This document shows, one piece after another, positions 8,782-16,925 of a DNA stretch of 64,000 nucleotides. The stretch's first letter is position 1, and every line of letters starts with the position of its first letter. This DNA is from Ruegeria halocynthiae. Lineage in GTDB: Bacteria > Pseudomonadota > Alphaproteobacteria > Rhodobacterales > Rhodobacteraceae. The notes under the pieces were generated by a model. That model saw only the letters and a program-made list of their open reading frames with translations, was not told the DNA's origin and made no database searches. Position numbers and translations under genes: made by a program. The stretch lies in assembly GCF_900106805.1 (NCBI RefSeq), contig NZ_FNNP01000001.1, forward strand, positions 1,426,001 to 1,490,000, read 5' to 3'.

Positions 8782-8871
8782 ATGTCCGGGACCGGAGTGC
8801 AAAAATTGGCCTATGCAGCGCTGCTGGTGCTGCTATTTGGCGTCTGTACCGGCTTGCTGGGGGGCTTGTAG
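8782..8871 (+). CDS. Putative 29-aa single-span membrane peptide
   Basis: A very short frame: MSGTGVQKLAYAALLVLLFGV, then CTGLLGGL and stop. Residues 8-27 would form one transmembrane helix. The stop codon is only four bases before the ATG of the XpaC-like gene, the spacing expected for a leading small gene or a coupling peptide. GGGGG lies about 5 bases upstream of the start. Too short to identify by family; a conserved frame in relatives would confirm it. It could act as a small membrane partner of the downstream XpaC/TelA module. Confidence 0.4.
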   Translation: MSGTGVQKLAYAALLVLLFGVCTGLLGGL

Positions 8872-8875
8872 GGGC

Positions 8876-9790
8876 ATGGCCAAACGGTTCGGTGGAAAGT
8901 TCAGCCCTCAGGACGCATCTGCAGATCAGGATCCCTCGTCGCGCGGGCAGTTTGACAGAGCCCGGGTCGAACCAGCAGGCGCGCGCGCAAATCTGCTGTT
9001 TCTCCCCGCAGTTCCATTGGTGTTCTTGTCTTTGAACGACGGTGCGATCGGTATGACGATCGGTCTGGTCGCTGCAGGCCTGCTGACAGCGGCGGCATTC
9101 CTGTTGCGCGAAGGTCTGCGTGCCGAAGCCGCGTACAACGCAAAGCGCACAGCCCGCCGACCAGCCTTTCCCCGCAAGATACTTTCCAGCATCCTGACCG
9201 GCCTTGGCACAGCTTTGACCTCGTATCGCACTGAAATTCTGGATGCCGAAACCGCAATACAAGCCAGCCTGCTGGCGCCGATTTTGTTTGGCACCGTCGC
9301 CGCTGCGCTGCATTCCGTCTCCTTTGGCCTCGACCCGATGAAGGACAAAGGCATGGAAGGAATCGACACGTTCCAGCAGGACCGCGTGGCACGTGTTGTC
9401 GAAGATGCGGAAACTCACCTGAGCCAGATGACAGATGCAATCAAACGGGCTGGCGACCGAAAGATCGAATCGCGTGTCGAGCGCTTTCAAGACACCGCCC
9501 GTGATCTGTTCCGCACGGTCGAGGAAGACCCGCGTGATCTGGCGGGTGCGCGAAAGTACCTGACGGTTTATCTGCAAGGGGCACGCGATGCGACAGTGAA
9601 GTTCGCAGATGTCTACGCCCGCACGCGTGATGCACAAGCGCTCAAGGACTATTCCGCGCTGCTGGACGATTTGGAACAGAACTTCGCGGCACGAACGCGA
9701 AAAATGCTATTGGATGACCGCAGTGATCTGACGGTTGAAATTGATGTGCTGCGCGACCGGCTGCAGCGCGAAGGCGTCCGGTTGGATTGA
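8876..9790 (+). CDS. XpaC-like / 5-bromo-4-chloroindolyl phosphate hydrolysis family protein
   Basis: 304 residues. An N-terminal cytoplasmic stretch of about 38 residues is followed by two adjacent hydrophobic segments (about residues 39-80), then a long charged, mainly helical region to the C-terminus, likely coiled coil. This layout and the direct pairing with telA fit the XpaC/YceG-type family, named for an indirect phenotype and not shown to be a hydrolase. The start at 8876 is chosen over an in-frame upstream ATG because the upstream residues are Cys/Trp-rich and overlap the 29-aa frame. First large gene of a five-gene operon (29-base gap to telA). Confidence 0.7.
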   Translation: MAKRFGGKFSPQDASADQDPSSRGQFDRARVEPAGARANLLFLPAVPLVFLSLNDGAIGMTIGLVAAGLLTAAAFLLREGLRAEAAYNAKRTARRPAFPRKILSSILTGLGTALTSYRTEILDAETAIQASLLAPILFGTVAAALHSVSFGLDPMKDKGMEGIDTFQQDRVARVVEDAETHLSQMTDAIKRAGDRKIESRVERFQDTARDLFRTVEEDPRDLAGARKYLTVYLQGARDATVKFADVYARTRDAQALKDYSALLDDLEQNFAARTRKMLLDDRSDLTVEIDVLRDRLQREGVRLD

Positions 9791-9819
9791 CCGGCCAATA
9801 TGTGAGCGAGGATTACTCC

Positions 9820-11010
9820 ATGTCCGATGACATCAAGAACAAAGCGGTCGAAGCCGAGACGCTGGTACAGGAAATCACGGCCGTCGCCCTGCCCGAGCCA
9901 CAGGCCGATATTGTCCTGCTGGAAGAGGCCGACGAACCCGTTGGTGCCGAAATCCGCAAGCGGATGGGTGAAATCGACATGGGTGACACCAATTCGATTG
10001 TCTCTTTCGGGTCTTCCGCTCAGGCGGAACTGCAGGAAATCAGCCAGTCCATGCTGGCCGATGTGCGCAATAAGGACGTTGGCCCCGCCGGGGACAGCTT
10101 GCGCAACATCGTGACGACGATCCGAGGATTCTCGGTCAGTGAACTGGACGTGCGCCGCGAACGCAGCTGGTGGGAGAAACTTCTGGGCCGTGCCGCGCCT
10201 TTTGCAAAATTCACGGCGCAATTCGAGAACGTTCAAAGCCAGATCGATCGGATCACCGACGATCTTCTTGGGCACGAACACACCCTGTTGAAAGATATCA
10301 AATCGCTCGACCTGCTGTATGAAAAGACGTTGGAGTTTTACGATGAATTGGCGCTGTATATTGCAGCGGGTGAGGAAAAACTGACCGAGCTTGACAGTCA
10401 CGACATCCCAGAGAAAGAGGCGGCTGTCCAGGCCGCTCCCGAAGATCAACAGGTAATGAAGGCGCAGGAATTGCGCGACCTTCGGGCTGCACGTGATGAT
10501 CTTGAGCGTCGTGTGCATGACCTGAAGCTGACTCGTCAGGTGACGATGCAGTCTCTGCCGTCGATCAGGTTGGTACAGGAAAACGACAAATCGCTGGTCA
10601 CCAAAATCAACTCGACGCTGGTCAACACCGTGCCGCTTTGGGAAACGCAGCTGGCACAGGCCGTCACCATCCAACGCAGCGCCGAAGCCGCAGCTGCCGT
10701 GCGCGATGCCAATGATCTGACCAATGAATTGCTGACCTCGAACGCGGCCAACCTGCGCGAGTCCAACAAGATGATCCGCGAGGAAATGGAACGTGGTGTC
10801 TTCGACATCGAAGCCGTGAAACAGGCCAACGCGGACCTGATCGGTACAATCAACGAAAGCCTCGCCATTGCCGACGAAGGCAAGGCCAAACGCGCGGCAG
10901 CCGAGGAAGATCTTAAGAAGATGGAGGCCGAACTGCGCGACACACTCGCCTCGGCCAAGGCGCGACAGGACGGGATCGGCGACAATGCCGGAACTGCCGT
11001 TCCCGGGTAA
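9820..11010 (+). CDS. Toxic anion resistance protein, TelA family
   Basis: A 396-residue TelA/KlaA-family protein, soluble, almost entirely helical and strongly charged. Family features include SIVSFGSSAQAELQEIS near residue 60 and the central DDLLGHEHTLLKDIKSLDLLYEKT segment, followed by AAAVRDANDLTNELLTSNA. Members are linked to resistance to tellurite, some membrane-active drugs and colicins, but the molecular mechanism is not known. The start at 9820 follows GCGAGGA with a seven-base gap. It always travels with XpaC-like partners, as here. Confidence 0.85.
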   Translation: MSDDIKNKAVEAETLVQEITAVALPEPQADIVLLEEADEPVGAEIRKRMGEIDMGDTNSIVSFGSSAQAELQEISQSMLADVRNKDVGPAGDSLRNIVTTIRGFSVSELDVRRERSWWEKLLGRAAPFAKFTAQFENVQSQIDRITDDLLGHEHTLLKDIKSLDLLYEKTLEFYDELALYIAAGEEKLTELDSHDIPEKEAAVQAAPEDQQVMKAQELRDLRAARDDLERRVHDLKLTRQVTMQSLPSIRLVQENDKSLVTKINSTLVNTVPLWETQLAQAVTIQRSAEAAAAVRDANDLTNELLTSNAANLRESNKMIREEMERGVFDIEAVKQANADLIGTINESLAIADEGKAKRAAAEEDLKKMEAELRDTLASAKARQDGIGDNAGTAVPG

Positions 11011-11024
11011 AGGGAACAACGCGC

Positions 11025-11981
11025 GTGCGGCCGATCTTCAAAATCAATACTGTGGTGTTTGGCCTGTCGCTTCTGGTTCTGGCCAGCTGTGATGAGGTTT
11101 TGACGACCTCCGCCGTGCCCGAACCCAGCCCGGCGCAGCCGCAAGCGCCCAGCAACGCCTATGTCGCGCCCTCTGCCGCAAGCCTGGATTTGGCGCGATA
11201 TTATGAGAGGGTGCAAAACGATTTGCTGACCCGTGGGTTGTTCCGCACGGATGGGGGTGGCCCCGACACGCCATATGACGCGGATGATCTTGCGCGTAAT
11301 TTCGAAACGATCGCATTCTTTTCTGAGTACCCCGGGCAAGGTATCTCGACAGGTGCACGCCGCGCCGACGCGCAGCTTAGCCGTTGGTCTGGCGCGGTTC
11401 GAATCAAACCCGAGTTTGGCCCCTCGGTCGCACCTGACGTGCAGAAACTGGATGCCGCTCAGATCGATGCCTATGCCAGGCGCCTGACCCGTTTGACCGG
11501 CCATCCTGTATCGACCGTGGGCCGCAACGCCAATTTCCACGTCTTTGTCGCGGGCGAAGACGATACCGAATATGTGCAGACACGGCTGAGACAATTGATC
11601 CCCGGCATCGGGCAAGCCCAGCTTGATCTTTTTGATAAGCTGCCAAAATCATTCTATTGCTTCGTCTTCGCCTCTGCCTCAGGCGGATCGCCGCAAACCT
11701 ATACCAGTGCAGTCGCTCTGATCCGGTCCGAGCATCCCGACCTGGCGCGGCTCAGCTGCGTTCATGAAGAGATTGCGCAAGGGCTGGGACTGCCGAATGA
11801 TAGCCCTTCGGCCCGGCCTTCAATCTTCAATGACGACGACGAGTTTGCCCTGCTTACAAGCCATGACGAGAAACTGCTGACCATTTTGTACGACCCGCGC
11901 CTGAAAGTGGGGATGACCGCCGACGAGGCACGCCCCGTGGTCCGTATCATTGCACGCGAATTGATGGGGCAGTCGCTCTGA
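11025..11981 (+). CDS. DUF2927 family lipoprotein
   Basis: 318 residues, starting with GTG 14 bases after telA. The signal peptide ends LLVLASC, so it is a predicted lipoprotein. A Pro/Ala-rich linker precedes the DUF2927 domain. The most conserved part is the C-terminal CVHEEIAQGLGLPNDS followed by SIFNDDDEFALLTSHDE and LYDPRLKVGMT. HEEIAQ resembles the HExxH/Q metal-binding helix of zincin peptidases, so a metallohydrolase is possible, but this is inference from pattern only. It is the periplasmic-side member of the operon. Confidence 0.78.
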   Translation: MRPIFKINTVVFGLSLLVLASCDEVLTTSAVPEPSPAQPQAPSNAYVAPSAASLDLARYYERVQNDLLTRGLFRTDGGGPDTPYDADDLARNFETIAFFSEYPGQGISTGARRADAQLSRWSGAVRIKPEFGPSVAPDVQKLDAAQIDAYARRLTRLTGHPVSTVGRNANFHVFVAGEDDTEYVQTRLRQLIPGIGQAQLDLFDKLPKSFYCFVFASASGGSPQTYTSAVALIRSEHPDLARLSCVHEEIAQGLGLPNDSPSARPSIFNDDDEFALLTSHDEKLLTILYDPRLKVGMTADEARPVVRIIARELMGQSL

Positions 11982-12003
11982 CCCCCAAGACAGGAGAAAT
12001 TCA

Positions 12004-13152
12004 ATGGGAATTTTTGATTTTCTGACGGGCGAGTTCATCGACGTCATCCACTGGGTCGATGACACCCGCGACACCATGGTCTGGCGATTTGAGCGCGAAG
12101 GACATGAGATCAAGTACGGCGGCAAGCTGACCGTCCGCGAAGGTCAGGCTGCAGTGTTCGTGCATGAGGGGCAACTGGCGGACGTGTTTACACCGGGTCT
12201 CTATATGCTTGAGACCAACAACATGCCGATCATGACGACCTTGCAGCATTGGGACCACGGCTTTCAGTCGCCGTTCAAGTCCGAGATTTATTTCGTCAAC
12301 ACGACCCGGTTCAACAACCTGAAATGGGGCACCAAGAATCCGATCATGCTGCGCGACCCCGAGTTCGGGCCAACGCGCATCCGAGCATTCGGCACCTATA
12401 CTATTCGGGTCAAAGATGCGGCCAAGTTCCTAGTCGAGATCGTCGGCACCGATGGTGAATTCACCATGGACGAGATCAGCTTTCAGATCCGCAACATCAT
12501 CGTGCAAGAATTCAGCCGCGTCATCGCAGGGTCGGGCATTCCGGTCCTGGATATGGCGGCTAACACCGCCGATCTGGGCAAGCTGATCGCGGCTGAGGTT
12601 TCACCTGTGCTGGATGGGTATGGCCTGACCATGCCTGAATTCTATATAGAAAACATCTCGCTACCTCCTGCAGTCGAAGCAGCTTTGGACAAGCGCACAT
12701 CAATGGGTTTGGCGGGTGATCTGGGCAAGTTCACCCAGTATTCCGCCGCCGAGGCAATGACGGCGGCGGCCAACAATCCCGGTCAGGGCGGGGGTATGGG
12801 TGCGGGCCTTGGCATGGGAATGGGCATGGCGATGGCGCAGCAGATGTCGAACATGGCAGCGCGTCAGCCAAGTGGCCCGTGGGGCAGTTCCACCCCCGCT
12901 GCCCCGCAAGCCTCAGCGCCTGCGGCACCACCACCCCCTCCACCGGTTGAGCATGTCTGGCACATTGCAGTAAGCGGACAGACCAGCGGACCATTCTCCA
13001 AGGCAAAGATGGGTCGTATGGCAACCGATGGTGAGATCACACGCGATACCCATGTCTGGACGGCTGGTCAGGACGGCTGGAAGAAGGCGGGCGAGGTACA
13101 GGAACTTGCGCAGCTATTCACCATCTTGCCGCCTCCGCCACCCGGTGCGTGA
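12004..13152 (+). CDS. SPFH-domain protein with C-terminal GYF_2 domain (YdjI-like)
   Basis: 382 residues. The first 240 form an SPFH (stomatin/prohibitin-like) domain of the bacterial YdjI or 'virion core protein' type, with no transmembrane anchor at the N-terminus. A Gly/Met-rich linker (about 255-285) and a Pro/Ala linker lead to a GYF_2-like domain (WHIAVSGQTSGPFSKAKMGRM and on, 320-372), a likely peptide-binding module. SPFH proteins form oligomeric scaffolds at membranes. It is encoded between DUF2927 and the zinc-ribbon gene with a 22-base upstream gap and AGGAG ribosome-binding site, and probably scaffolds the other products of this operon. Confidence 0.82.
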   Translation: MGIFDFLTGEFIDVIHWVDDTRDTMVWRFEREGHEIKYGGKLTVREGQAAVFVHEGQLADVFTPGLYMLETNNMPIMTTLQHWDHGFQSPFKSEIYFVNTTRFNNLKWGTKNPIMLRDPEFGPTRIRAFGTYTIRVKDAAKFLVEIVGTDGEFTMDEISFQIRNIIVQEFSRVIAGSGIPVLDMAANTADLGKLIAAEVSPVLDGYGLTMPEFYIENISLPPAVEAALDKRTSMGLAGDLGKFTQYSAAEAMTAAANNPGQGGGMGAGLGMGMGMAMAQQMSNMAARQPSGPWGSSTPAAPQASAPAAPPPPPPVEHVWHIAVSGQTSGPFSKAKMGRMATDGEITRDTHVWTAGQDGWKKAGEVQELAQLFTILPPPPPGA

Positions 13153-13187
13153 ACTGGTAGGCAGCAATCAAAGATCGGGTTTCTGTA

Positions 13188-14279
13188 ATGGCTAATGACG
13201 GACACCGCTTTCCCTGCGAACAATGCGGGGCGGATTACCGGTTCAATCCTGATGACGGAACGCTTACCTGCAATCACTGCGGTCACTCCGAAGCCATCGG
13301 CGCCGGCCCCTGGGGAGGGGCCAGTTTACGTGAACTGGATTTCGACACCGCCATCGCGGATCGCCTTCCCGATAGCGAGATCGAAGAGACTCGTGTTCTC
13401 ACCTGCCCGAACTGCGCGGCACAGGTCGAGTTCGATCCAAATACGCATTCGGCCGAGTGTCCCTTCTGCGCTACCCCTGTCGTGACCGATACCGGTGTAA
13501 GCCGCCATATCAAACCACGCGGTGTTTTGCCCTTTGCCCTGGATGAACGTACAGCTCACAAAGCGATGAGCGATTGGTTGGGGCAGCTTTGGTTTGCGCC
13601 CAACGGGCTGAAAGACTATGCCCGCAAAGGTCGCAGGATGCAGGGCATCTATGTGCCCTACTGGACTTTCGATGCCGATACCAAGTCGAGTTATCGGGGC
13701 GAGCGCGGAGTGGTCTATTACGAAACCCGCACCGTCATGCGGGACGGTAAACGCGTACAGCAGCAAGTTCCCAAGGTGCGTTGGTCGCCAAAATCCGGTC
13801 GCGTGGCACGGTTTTTTGACGATGTTCTGGTGTTGGCATCTCAATCTCTTCCAAAAACCTATACGGACGCGCTGGAACCCTGGGACCTGCCTGCGCTTGA
13901 ACCATATCAACCTGAATATCTCGCGGGCTTTCGGGCCGAGGCTTACACTGTTGAATTGCAAGATGGATGTCAGGAAGCGCGCGCTCATATGGCACGGGTG
14001 ATTGAGCGTGATGTTCGGTTCGACATCGGCGGAGATCGCCAACGCATTCATGCCGTCGACACCGAAGTGCGCGATGTCACATTCAAACACATTCTCCTGC
14101 CAGTCTGGATGGCTGCCTACAAATACCGAGGCCAGACATATCGCTTCGTGGTCAACGGCCGGACCGGTCGCGTTCAGGGTGAGCGTCCCTGGTCCGCGAT
14201 CAAAATCACCATCGCCGTCATGTTGGGGCTGCTGGTTGCGGCTGGTGTCGGTTATCTGGTTGCAACCGGGCAGAAATGA
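13188..14279 (+). CDS. Double zinc-ribbon protein with C-terminal membrane anchor
   Basis: 363 residues. Two zinc ribbons are visible: CEQCGADYRF...CNHCG (about residues 9-30) and CPNCAAQVEF...CPFC (about 69-92). A middle domain rich in Tyr/Trp and basic residues follows (IYVPYWTFDADTKSSYRGERG), and one transmembrane helix near the end (IKITIAVMLGLLVAAGVGYLVA). Database names such as 'primosomal protein N'-like' for this type come only from the ribbon and are misleading. It is probably the partner of the SPFH protein encoded just before it: ribbon plus SPFH pairs recur in bacteria. Last gene of the module. Confidence 0.75.
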   Translation: MANDGHRFPCEQCGADYRFNPDDGTLTCNHCGHSEAIGAGPWGGASLRELDFDTAIADRLPDSEIEETRVLTCPNCAAQVEFDPNTHSAECPFCATPVVTDTGVSRHIKPRGVLPFALDERTAHKAMSDWLGQLWFAPNGLKDYARKGRRMQGIYVPYWTFDADTKSSYRGERGVVYYETRTVMRDGKRVQQQVPKVRWSPKSGRVARFFDDVLVLASQSLPKTYTDALEPWDLPALEPYQPEYLAGFRAEAYTVELQDGCQEARAHMARVIERDVRFDIGGDRQRIHAVDTEVRDVTFKHILLPVWMAAYKYRGQTYRFVVNGRTGRVQGERPWSAIKITIAVMLGLLVAAGVGYLVATGQK

Positions 14280-14351
14280 CACCGGCACGACCTCTTGCAT
14301 ATAGCCGCCCCCGGACCCATCCTGCGCAGCGTGAATGGAGGGAGATGCGAT

Positions 14352-15020
14352 TTGCACCTTGACGCTTTGAACGCTCTGTTGACCGGACGACATTCGTGCC
14401 GCGCGTTCCGATCGGACCGTATTCCCCGTCCGCAAATTGAACAAATCATAGCCAACGCAATGCGGGTTCCAAGCTGGTGCAATGCGCAGCCCTGGAAAGT
14501 TGTGGTAACCTGCGGAGCTGAAACAGACCGGTTTCGAAAGGCGTTGCAGCACGAGGCCGCACATGCCGCCCCTGCCCCCGACCTGCCATTTCCATCCGGG
14601 TATTCGGGGGTTTATCAGGATCGCCGCCGCGCCTGCGGCTGGGCACTAAATAATGCGGTCGGCATCGAAAAAGGCGACCGCGCTGCCTCGGCGCGGCAGA
14701 TGATGGAGAATTATGCTCTGTTCGGAGCACCACATTGCGCCATACTGTCATGCCCCGCTGAGCTGGGCCCTTACGGGGCGATGGATTGCGGAGGGTTCGT
14801 GACCGCATTTGCGTTGGCGGCACAAGCTCTGGGCGTGGCCTGTATCCCACAGGCAGCGGTCGCGGCTTACGGCCCGTTTCTTCATCGGTATTTCGAGATT
14901 TCAGATGATCGTTTGATCCTGTGTGCAATATCGTTCGGATATACAGACGAGGATCATCCGGCCAACGCTTTCCGGACAGAGCGCGCCGCACTGGAGGATG
15001 TTCTGGACTGGCGCGAATAA
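14352..15020 (+). CDS. Nitroreductase family protein
   Basis: A flavin-dependent nitroreductase-fold oxidoreductase, about 222 residues. RHSCRAF near the N-terminus and VPSWCNAQPWKVVV are the FMN-binding motifs; MDCGGFVTAFALAAQALGVACIP is the later conserved helix. The start is uncertain: no ATG fits, and I chose the TTG at 14352 because GGAGGGAG stands seven bases before it. The alternative is an ATG at 14295, which would overlap poorly with any ribosome-binding site. Substrate unknown; members reduce nitroaromatics, quinones or enones. It stands before dtd with a 39-base gap. Confidence 0.82.
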   Translation: MHLDALNALLTGRHSCRAFRSDRIPRPQIEQIIANAMRVPSWCNAQPWKVVVTCGAETDRFRKALQHEAAHAAPAPDLPFPSGYSGVYQDRRRACGWALNNAVGIEKGDRAASARQMMENYALFGAPHCAILSCPAELGPYGAMDCGGFVTAFALAAQALGVACIPQAAVAAYGPFLHRYFEISDDRLILCAISFGYTDEDHPANAFRTERAALEDVLDWRE

Positions 15021-15059
15021 GCCGATAAACACACCTACAAAGCGGAACGGGACCTGCAT

Positions 15060-15497
15060 ATGCGAGCGTTGCTTCAAAGAATTTCCAATGCCTCGGTTAC
15101 AGTCGATGGCATCGTGATCGGACAATCCGGCCCAGGGTTGATGATTCTGATCTGTGCGATGCATGGTGACGGAGAAGCCCAGGTCTCGCAACTGGCGGAA
15201 AAGATCGCAAAGCTTCGTATCTTCAAGGATGACGCCGGAAAAATGAACCGCTCGATATTAGATATCGGAGGCTCGGCACTGGTGGTGAGTCAGTTCACCC
15301 TCGCAGCCGACACGTCACGCGGAAACCGGCCCGGGTTTTCCGGCGCAGCCCCGGCGGCAGAAGGCCGGAAGCTCTACGAGGCATTCGCGCACAAACTTGC
15401 GGCTCAGGGCATTCCGGTCGAAACTGGTGCCTTTGGGGCAGACATGGCAGTAGAACTGGTCAATGACGGACCCGTCACAATTTGGATGGAAAGCTGA
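15060..15497 (+). CDS. dtd: D-aminoacyl-tRNA deacylase
   Basis: Removes D-amino acids (and mischarged glycine) from tRNA, a translation quality-control step. The 145-residue length is exact for the family. Both active-site motifs are present: [15 protein letters not shown] and the C-terminal [11 protein letters not shown] with the cis-Pro motif Gly-Pro variant (GP). The N-terminus [17 protein letters not shown] is typical. The stop codon overlaps the start of the glycerate kinase gene by one base (TGATG). Confidence 0.96.
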   Translation: MRALLQRISNASVTVDGIVIGQSGPGLMILICAMHGDGEAQVSQLAEKIAKLRIFKDDAGKMNRSILDIGGSALVVSQFTLAADTSRGNRPGFSGAAPAAEGRKLYEAFAHKLAAQGIPVETGAFGADMAVELVNDGPVTIWMES

Positions 15498-16600
15498 TGC
15501 AGAGGTCTCAACTGGTTCAGGATATCTGGCGCGCGGGGGTTGCCGCGGTTGATGGTTATCACGCGACACATGAGGCTATCCAAACGATTGAACGGCCAGA
15601 CCAGGTTCTGGCCGTGGGCAAGGCCGCAGGTGCCATGGCCCGTGCGGCAGCCGAGCGTTTCGAAACCGTGCCCTCTCTGGTCGTTACCAAAGATGGCCAC
15701 GGCCATAACCTGCCGGCACATGTTGTTGTTCTCGAGGCCTCGCACCCTGTTCCCGATGCCCGCAGTCTCGCAGGAGGGCGTGCTGTGCGCGAAACGATCG
15801 AGAGCATGAAACGCGAAAGCAAATTGTTGCTGCTGGTTTCGGGCGGCGCGTCGTCGCTGGCCGAGGATCTGGAACCCGGAAACACTTTGGGTGATCTTGC
15901 AGCCCTCAACCAGCGCTTGCTTGGTGAAGGGTTGGATATCGCCGCTATGAATGCGGAACGGCGCAAGCTGTCGCGGATCAAGGGAGGTGGTCTGTTGTCG
16001 TTCTTCCCGGGAAAGAGCGTGACCGTTCTGGCGATTTCGGATGTACCCGGGGATGATCTGGGCGTGATCGGCTCTGGCATCGGATCGCTGCCCGTCTCAC
16101 CGGGTTTTACGACCCGGACCTCGATCATCGCATCGAACGCCCATGCCCGTGACGCTGCGGCATTGGCAGCCAGTCAGGCTGGACTCACCATCCTTGCGAA
16201 CGAAGAAACGATGCACGATGACTTCCTCTCGGTCGCGGCCCGAATAGGAGATCGGCTACGCTCCATGCCGACAGGGGTCATGGTTTTTGGAGGAGAACCG
16301 ACCGTCGTTCTTCCCCAGAGACCGGGGCGCGGCGGGCGCAATCAGGCTCTGGCGCTTGCTCTGGCGCGCGAGATTGCCGGGCAGCCGGATTTGACCGTGA
16401 TCGTTGGCGGTACCGATGGCACGGACGGGTCAACGGATGCGGCGGGCGCAATCATTACTGGCGAAACATGGGGAGAAGATGCTCAGGATTATCTGGATCG
16501 CGCTGATAGCGGCAGTTTCCTCGACAAGGCAGGCGCTCTGCTGGTCACGGGGCCTACAGGCACTAATGTGATGGACCTCATGATTGCGATACGCAGCTGA
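15497..16600 (+). CDS. Glycerate 2-kinase (DUF4147 / MOFRL family)
   Basis: Phosphorylates D-glycerate to 2-phosphoglycerate, joining glyoxylate or tartronate metabolism to glycolysis. 367 residues from the ATG at 15497, which overlaps the dtd stop codon; an ATG 15 bases earlier is possible but lies inside dtd. Motifs: LAVGKAAGAMA near the N-terminus, LVSGGASSL, SDVPGDDLGVIGSG, and the C-terminal MOFRL part with GGEPTVVLPQRPGRGGRNQ and GGTDGTDGSTDAAG. In this genome it could serve the glycerate route of glyoxylate use, the carbon-losing alternative to the beta-hydroxyaspartate cycle encoded about 21 kb away. Confidence 0.88.
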   Translation: MQRSQLVQDIWRAGVAAVDGYHATHEAIQTIERPDQVLAVGKAAGAMARAAAERFETVPSLVVTKDGHGHNLPAHVVVLEASHPVPDARSLAGGRAVRETIESMKRESKLLLLVSGGASSLAEDLEPGNTLGDLAALNQRLLGEGLDIAAMNAERRKLSRIKGGGLLSFFPGKSVTVLAISDVPGDDLGVIGSGIGSLPVSPGFTTRTSIIASNAHARDAAALAASQAGLTILANEETMHDDFLSVAARIGDRLRSMPTGVMVFGGEPTVVLPQRPGRGGRNQALALALAREIAGQPDLTVIVGGTDGTDGSTDAAGAIITGETWGEDAQDYLDRADSGSFLDKAGALLVTGPTGTNVMDLMIAIRS

Positions 16601-16925
16601 CTGTCATTTCGGCATACGCGCTGTGCTGATAGAATCAACAAAGCGCAAAATCGAGCGTTTGGCATATGTACTCTAAGTTCGGGCGAAAGGTGATCTGACA
16701 CCAGACAGAATTTTCGCTCGCGCCAGAGTAAGTAGCTATTAAAATGAGGTTTTGAGTATTCCAAGGACCACAAAGAAGCCTTGCCATGCGGCCAAAGGTG
16801 GGTTTCCCTTCTTTTATCAAGAGATTTTCACTTGCCCGCCGCCCTGAAATACCCCTAAGTTGACTCATGCGTCAATAAAAAGTCCGCAAACGGGCTGAAC
16901 ATCCAACCAACTGGGAGATCTATGG
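16601..16925 (+). promoter_or_regulatory. 325-base gap upstream of the dipeptide-type ABC operon
   Basis: No coding frame is supported here. The gap should contain the promoter of the ABC importer operon. Its most striking element is the 16-base near-palindrome at 16860-16875, described separately. A weak TTGCCC at about 16834 followed 18 bases later by TAAGTT could be promoter elements overlapping this palindrome, but the match is poor. CTGGGAGATC just before 16926 gives the ribosome-binding site. Confidence 0.4.
16860..16875. promoter_or_regulatory. Near-palindromic operator candidate TTGACTCATGCGTCAA
   Basis: Sixteen bases that read the same on both strands except for one pair (T versus C in the middle of each arm): TTGAC-CATG-GTCAA. 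It lies 50 bases upstream of the substrate-binding protein gene, where a repressor would block transcription. Dimeric regulators such as GntR or LacI types bind sites of this size. No regulator gene is adjacent, so the binding protein is unknown. Confidence 0.45.

Noticed and set aside
9649..11019. A 456-codon open frame on the minus strand across telA
   Set aside because: It lies wholly antisense to a clear TelA-family gene, shows no family motifs and has the composition of a GC-rich shadow frame. Similar shadows at 13326-14564 (minus), 17367-18467 (minus) and 23551-24756 (plus) were rejected for the same reason.
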